Source of the DNA: Antedon mediterranea
Taxonomy: Eukaryota > Echinodermata > Crinoidea > Comatulida > Antedonidae
DNA length: 64,000 nucleotides
Direction: 5' to 3'
NCBI RefSeq assembly: GCF_964355755.1
Contig: NC_092673.1
Location: forward strand, 30,015,001 to 30,079,000
The notes under the pieces are model-generated. The model worked only from the letters and a program-made list of their open reading frames with translations, did no database searches and was not told the origin of the DNA. Within the stretch, counting starts at the first letter, position 1, and the number at the start of each line of letters is the position of its first letter. The position numbers and the translations under genes are program-made. Below, piece by piece: positions 59,343-64,000 of this stretch.

Positions 59343-59681
59343 TTGATATAAAGTTTGAGGTAAACCACGTATATTAGTTCTGAAAAGAACTGTTGAGTTT
59401 CTCGATGTTTCAATCAATATGCTTTGATAATCCTCATATGTGACAAGAATAATTTTATTCTTCTACTATAGATCCTCAATATGATGTTGAAATAAAAATA
59501 GGGATATTACGTACACTTGTTATAACTTTTATTACACTCTTGATCTGTTATGTTAAAGGATATGTTTGTATTAAAGATATTCCAAGATGAAGGATAAAAG
59601 TATATTGATCGAAACGTTGAGACACTCAATAGTTCATTTCAGAACTAAATATATGTGGTGTATCGCAAACTTTATATCAAC
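59343..59681. mobile_element. Inverted-repeat element related to the 9.8-kb fragment (Penelope-like, tentative)
   Basis: Arms of about 98 bp: 59,343-59,440 (TGATATAAAGTTTGAGGTAA ... TTAGTTCTGAAAAGAACTGT ... TCAATCAATATGCTTT) and 59,583-59,680 in reverse complement. Both arms and the 9,756-9,860 fragment share GTTCTGAAAAGAAC and ATATTGATYGAAAC. A 140-bp centre has no ORF. Two copies placed head-to-head around a short spacer fit either a foldback element or Penelope-type repeats in inverted order. Confidence 0.5.
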
Positions 59682-62600
59682 ATTTGATTTCGCCATGCAA
59701 ACCATCAAACCATATATATGAGACATATCTTATGCTCCTATATTTCTCCACGTTGCCTTGAGTACTACTTTGGTTGAGAATACCAGCACTATTTACATTT
59801 TCAATTTTATTTGCCATATTTTTTATTACAATGTAAATGGAACTTGGAGCTTTTCCACCAAGCTCACAAGCTTTCATAAGGCCCATTCACATTTAGGTAT
59901 TTAAGCTGGCGATATGAAGCCAACTTGCCCCGGTAAATTAACCTGAATGCGCCCATGTATGAATACACTCATGTAAATCTGTATAAAAAAACAGAGCAAC
60001 AATTTTTTTTTTAATATTTGCAGAGATGGTTAGTTTTGATGGAGGCTCTTATTGTGCTAAGGAGAACATTATACTTTAAACATTATTGATTAAATAAATG
60101 TAAATTTATGTTATTTTCATTTTGAATTATTCATAATTTCATTAATTTGTGGTTTTTTTAATGCCATGCTTCTTACATTCTCCAGCTGTTTGTGACTTCC
60201 TAGCCTTTTCCTGTGACTGTATGATATTATGTATATTTATCATTATGGCAACGATACTGAGTCATTTAAGCAAGTGCTTATTTTTTGTGTGCTGTTACAT
60301 AAATGTTGCAAAAGTTTTGTACTTTACTCTACGTAAAGGTGATTGACACCGAAAAAATATTACCCACAATCCAAGGTTAATAGTATTGTTAAAATGTGTT
60401 CACTTATCCATTATCCGTATGTTCACCTTTGTTATTGCATAACACGCTTTCATGTAATGTAATACATCCTTCAATTACATTTAAATGATAAAGTTAGTTT
60501 TAATGTAATTCAAGAATGTTATTTTACGTCAATCCGCGCGTGCTTTACGTTTCAGTATGTAAGGATCTTGACATGGAAATGAACTATGCTTAAAATGAGG
60601 TCAATGGGAGAACCTTGCAATGCTTACGTACGGTATTTCGGTGTCGCCATAGTCGTGTTAAGTATTGTTCTCAAACTCATTAATGAAAATGAGCAGAGAG
60701 TAACAATCATGAAAATTGGAATCTATTTTCATCAGTCATATGTTATTCATTTAAGTATGTTCTTAATTGGTTAGAACTTCATTTGTATATTCATCATCAT
60801 TTGTGTATTCATAATGAGGTGTTTTCCAATTTTTGTTCACATGCCCATATTTGGAGGAATTCGTTCATGGGAAGGTTTTTGGCTGTGACCTAGAATCTCT
60901 AACCTGCCTCACTCATTCACATGTTTTAGATTTTATGATTTTATTACATTATTTTGAAGCCATGTGAATTTAATTACATTGTATACATTTGTTACATTCT
61001 AACATACCCACTTGCACGTTTAAAGCCTCTCGTCACAAAACATGTATTTTCAAAAAATATTAAACGACATTTAAATTTATTAATGGAATTACATTAAACA
61101 CCCAGATTATTCTACCGATTGGAGTATAATAATAAAGATATAAAAAGCGTGAAGTGAGGGCGCCAACAATTCTTCACCAATCAAACTCATGTCCACCATA
61201 TTTAATTTGCGATTTAATTTGCGGTTTAAAAAGGCGGCTTTCTGTCATTTGACCTTCGGTGCGTAGTTGCGTTCTACAGAATATTAAAGACCATTCACCC
61301 AGGTGTATAAGTGGGTACTGACGAACACTGGACAGTAGCATATTACTCAATTAAGGACAAATTTGAAAAAATTCATATATCTGTAAATAAATTTACATAA
61401 AAGATGTTTACTACCATTATAATACACATTTTATGATAATTTATGTTTCATGCATTTTAATCAATATACAAAAAATTGTTTTATTGATTTGTTTCGCATT
61501 ATAGTTAGGAAAAATGAATTAATATCCAAAATTATTTTGTGGAAAACTAAAACATGCGGTTATTAATAAAGAGGCGAATTCTCACTACTTTCACAGCGAC
61601 CAACCCAACTTTATAATATGTTGTTCCTAATTCAAGGTAAAATTTTATGCGCATTTGAATGTTCTACATTATAATATTTTTTATGCGACTTATTAAAGAG
61701 TTTGATATACGATTGTCCTGTACAACTTCATTAGTGTTATCCGTTAAAACGTAATCATGACGACGTTGAACGGTAGGAACATTTATGGATTTTTGCCTTG
61801 GGGCCCATTTATACAAATTAGTTGGATTTTTTAGCTAATGCATTAACTATATAGCAAAGTAGCTATGATATGGTATTTTTGTTGAATTAGACATTTTCAA
61901 GTCAAAACAATATTTATATGGTTTGGAAAAGTAGTTTGACCAGCAAATATTAATATTAAATAGTAAAGTAAACACTGCCATGTTCTTTGGACTTAAGGTT
62001 AATGCCAACAAACATGAAATAACTGTGTTTGAGTTCACAAAAAGTACAGAATTCTTGTCACAATACAGTTAGCGTAGGCCATTTATTGTTATACTACCCC
62101 CGCTGTTTTAAAAAGATTTAAACAGGGACACGATTATTACATTTACAATAAAATTACCGGCATAAGTTAAATAGAGATGTTTTCATTTGTATTGAGCTGG
62201 TGACCTTGAGTAGAAGGGGTCACAAGAACGTTGAACTTAATGACATTACTAAGTCAATAGAATGTATTTAAACTTTAAACCTCTTGACCTGATGATGCTT
62301 ATTAGTTGCTGGGCTACATGCTACATGCAAAATTAATAATTTGGAAACATTAAACAAAATTTTTGTTTACTACCACTTACAATTTGTTTATAGTTTTTAT
62401 TGGTAATTTTTTTTAGTTATTTTTAAAAAGTTATTTATAGAATTAAAAATATGATCTATAGAAGATAAATATTATATATGTATATTATTTCAACAGGTTG
62501 ATGGAAACCGTTAGAGGGCGTACATCTGTAGATCAGTGATGTCGGAACGCACATGTGAACCGACGTTCGTTCGTTCCCAGGGTTACTACATGAATGGTTA

Positions 62601-62961
62601 GAGTTCACGAACAGTTTAACATAGCACCACAAGGATGAATCATTTAAGTAAGCTGACGTCAAATTTGTAAATATTTTGTTATTCCAATTATTGATTATTA
62701 TTGCATAATATTGATATTATTTGTGATAAATGATTTGAAATTGTTTAATTGATTGTTATTTTATTTTCAAAACTAAGATGTTTTCTTTTTCCCCTCCCCT
62801 GTCATAAATTTTCCTTCAAATTATGAACCAGCACTACTATTCATTAATTTGGCTTATTCTTATTAAAAATTCAGTTTTATTTTGATTGCTGGTCTATTTG
62901 AAGTCATATCTTTGACATTCTTTAACATTTTCTCTTAAAAAGCACTAACTTAGAAAGGAAC
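59682..62961. other. Intergenic, no gene supported
   Basis: Mostly AT-rich. At 61,170-61,265 a CCAATCA, a TTTAAAAAGG and GC-richer DNA look promoter-like. At 61,297-61,320 a fragment of SINE family A (CACCCAGGTGTATAAGTGGG) is present. At 62,505-62,520 a CTCF-like CCGTTAGAGGGCG occurs, and at 62,654-62,661 a CRE TGACGTCA. No coding exon was recognised. Confidence 0.4.
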
Positions 62962-63020
62962 AGTAGCTTGGTGGTTAATTCCTTCCAATTTCAAGGTCCG
63001 GGTTCAATCCATGAACTATT
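62962..63020 (+). mobile_element. tRNA-like SINE head, isolated
   Basis: CAGTAGCTTGGTGGTTAATT (A-box-like) and CGGGTTCAATCC (B box) are 30 bp apart. A second head follows within 30 bp, so this may be the first half of a dimeric SINE. Confidence 0.5.
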
Positions 63021-63045
63021 ACTATTACTAGGTTGTTAACATAAC

Positions 63046-63315
63046 ATAGTGAGTGAGTGGCCGAGCGGTTAAGACAGTGGAACCGTAATTACGTAGCCAT
63101 AACATCGGTTCTGGTGGTAGAACGAGTCTTCTCGGATAAGAACTATAAACCGTAGGTCCAGTGGACACATCTAGCTCGTGTGCACTTTAAAGAACCTAGT
63201 ACATCTTTCGAGACGAGTAGGGGGTTACCCCGGTGTATTAGTACATCACAGCCACTGATCACCAACTGGGCCCTCTGGGAGACCAGTCTTTGACTGAAGA
63301 GGTTACCCAGTATAA
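63046..63315 (+). mobile_element. tRNA-derived SINE, family C
   Basis: The head GAGTGGCCGAGCGGTTAAGA is a good Ser/Leu-type A box; the B box is worn (CGGTTCTGG). The body TGTGCACTTTAAAGAACCTA then GTACATCTTTCGAGACGAGT and GGTTACCCCGGTGTATT is a layout common in marine-invertebrate SINEs and matches the tail at 14.84 kb. It ends near GAGGTTACCCAGTATAAATA. Confidence 0.7.
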
Positions 63316-63441
63316 ATATATATCTCAATATTTCAACATAACCAGGCCTATACACAAGCTTTCTTTCTTGGTTTTTGTACTTATATTACATGAATGAGTG
63401 GATAAAGCATTATTTAATACTGTATACACGTACAACATTGC

Positions 63442-63590
63442 CTGCAGATATTCTTATTAATATTTCTAACTCAGAATTTGTTATGTTGTTGTTTGGCACA
63501 GGTCCAAACAATGATGAATATGAACTCAATCATTGGAAAGAGCGAACTATATGGGATTTAAATGTTGTATTCATGTGGATTTCTAATTAG
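63442..63590 (+). other. Unrecognised open frame, possibly a retroelement tail
   Basis: After an acceptor-like TTGCCTGCAG the frame reads DILINISNSEFVMLLFGTGP, then NNDEYELNHWKERTIWD, and closes at TAG 63588-63590. 'LLFGxxxxxxExN' followed by a short charged segment is reminiscent of the last residues of LINE reverse-transcriptase proteins. It follows a SINE directly, which would fit LINE-mobilised DNA. This is weak, by-eye evidence. Confidence 0.2.
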
Positions 63591-63593
63591 TAT

Positions 63594-64000
63594 TTTTTGT
63601 CCAAAAGAATTAGAGCCAGAATAGAACTCAGGGTCCTACTATTTACAAGCTACAGTGTAACAAAAATAGACTTGCTACCTGATTTACACGTAACAATGTT
63701 CACTCACCTATGTACTTAGCTACTGGGCATATACAATTAAGTCACCCCTGGATATTTTGTTTAGTGATATTTATTGCTCAGGAATTCCTAATCAAACTTT
63801 GAGCTAAGATACGGTTGTAAATATAGAATTTTTGGTACATTATCTAGTATTTAAGTATAACAAAATTGACTTGGTTAATTGCTTTTTTAGTAAAATTGAT
63901 CGATACACCTGTTGGTATTATATACATTTGTTTAAAACAGAGCAAAAAAACCCTAAAAAAACCAGATTGCTTGAACACACCTAAATGTTTATGTTTGATT
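63594..64000. other. Intergenic, nothing seen
   Basis: AT-rich DNA to the window edge without ORF, repeat or motif of note. Confidence 0.5.

Overview
The window is about 64 kb of AT-rich (roughly one-third GC), repeat-rich animal nuclear DNA. I read it as an echinoderm or a close marine invertebrate deuterostome. The grounds are intron-type splice signals, two deuterostome-type genes (UBTD-like and Ikaros/Pegasus-like), tRNA-derived SINEs carrying the 'CACCCAGGTGTATAAATGGG' block that I associate with marine invertebrates, several cut-and-paste DNA transposons, and an excess of the palindrome TAGGCCTA. There are no bacterial operons, phage genes or CRISPR arrays.

Only two genes are certain, both on the + strand. 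At the left edge (274-662) lies the last coding exon of a ubiquitin-domain-containing protein (UBTD1/UBTD2 family); its earlier exons lie before base 1. At 43,787-45,871 a single exon encodes a complete 694-residue zinc-finger factor of the Ikaros family, closest in plan to Pegasus (IKZF5). It has five N-terminal DNA-binding fingers, in which a two-finger module appears duplicated, and the two-finger C-terminal dimerisation module. An acceptor at 43,691 shows that at least one 5' exon lies upstream. Candidate promoter/5' exon regions are a four-CCAAT array followed by an ATG that abuts a splice donor (27,852-28,046), and a TATA box with nuclear-receptor half-sites and a donor (36,373-36,680). 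Three weak coding candidates are also listed: 5,124-5,234, 16,562-16,714, and an ORF inside a transposon at 41,982-42,344.

The rest is long intergenic or intronic sequence shaped by mobile and tandem DNA. Four DNA transposons have definable ends: a TA-flanked Tc1/mariner-type element (11,152-12,006), a hAT element with a perfect 8-bp target duplication (38,503-40,100), a TTAA-flanked Kolobok/T2-type element (41,717-42,736) and a second hAT with a perfect 8-bp duplication (51,601-52,948). None encodes a transposase I can recognise. All four carry a CRE palindrome (or near match) plus CCAAT boxes. A small MITE family occurs five times, three tRNA-derived SINE types are present, and two loci resemble Penelope-like terminal repeats.

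Tandem DNA includes a nearly 2-kb 20-bp minisatellite with a 64-bp higher-order repeat (25,051-27,013), a 430-bp CT tract (30,425-30,851), and arrays at 14.6, 29.7, 31.8, 34.9, 47.1, 53.6 and 57.5 kb. A hairpin with arms of about 72 bp lies at 55,398-55,556. Most long open frames in the window come from these repeats and are not genes.
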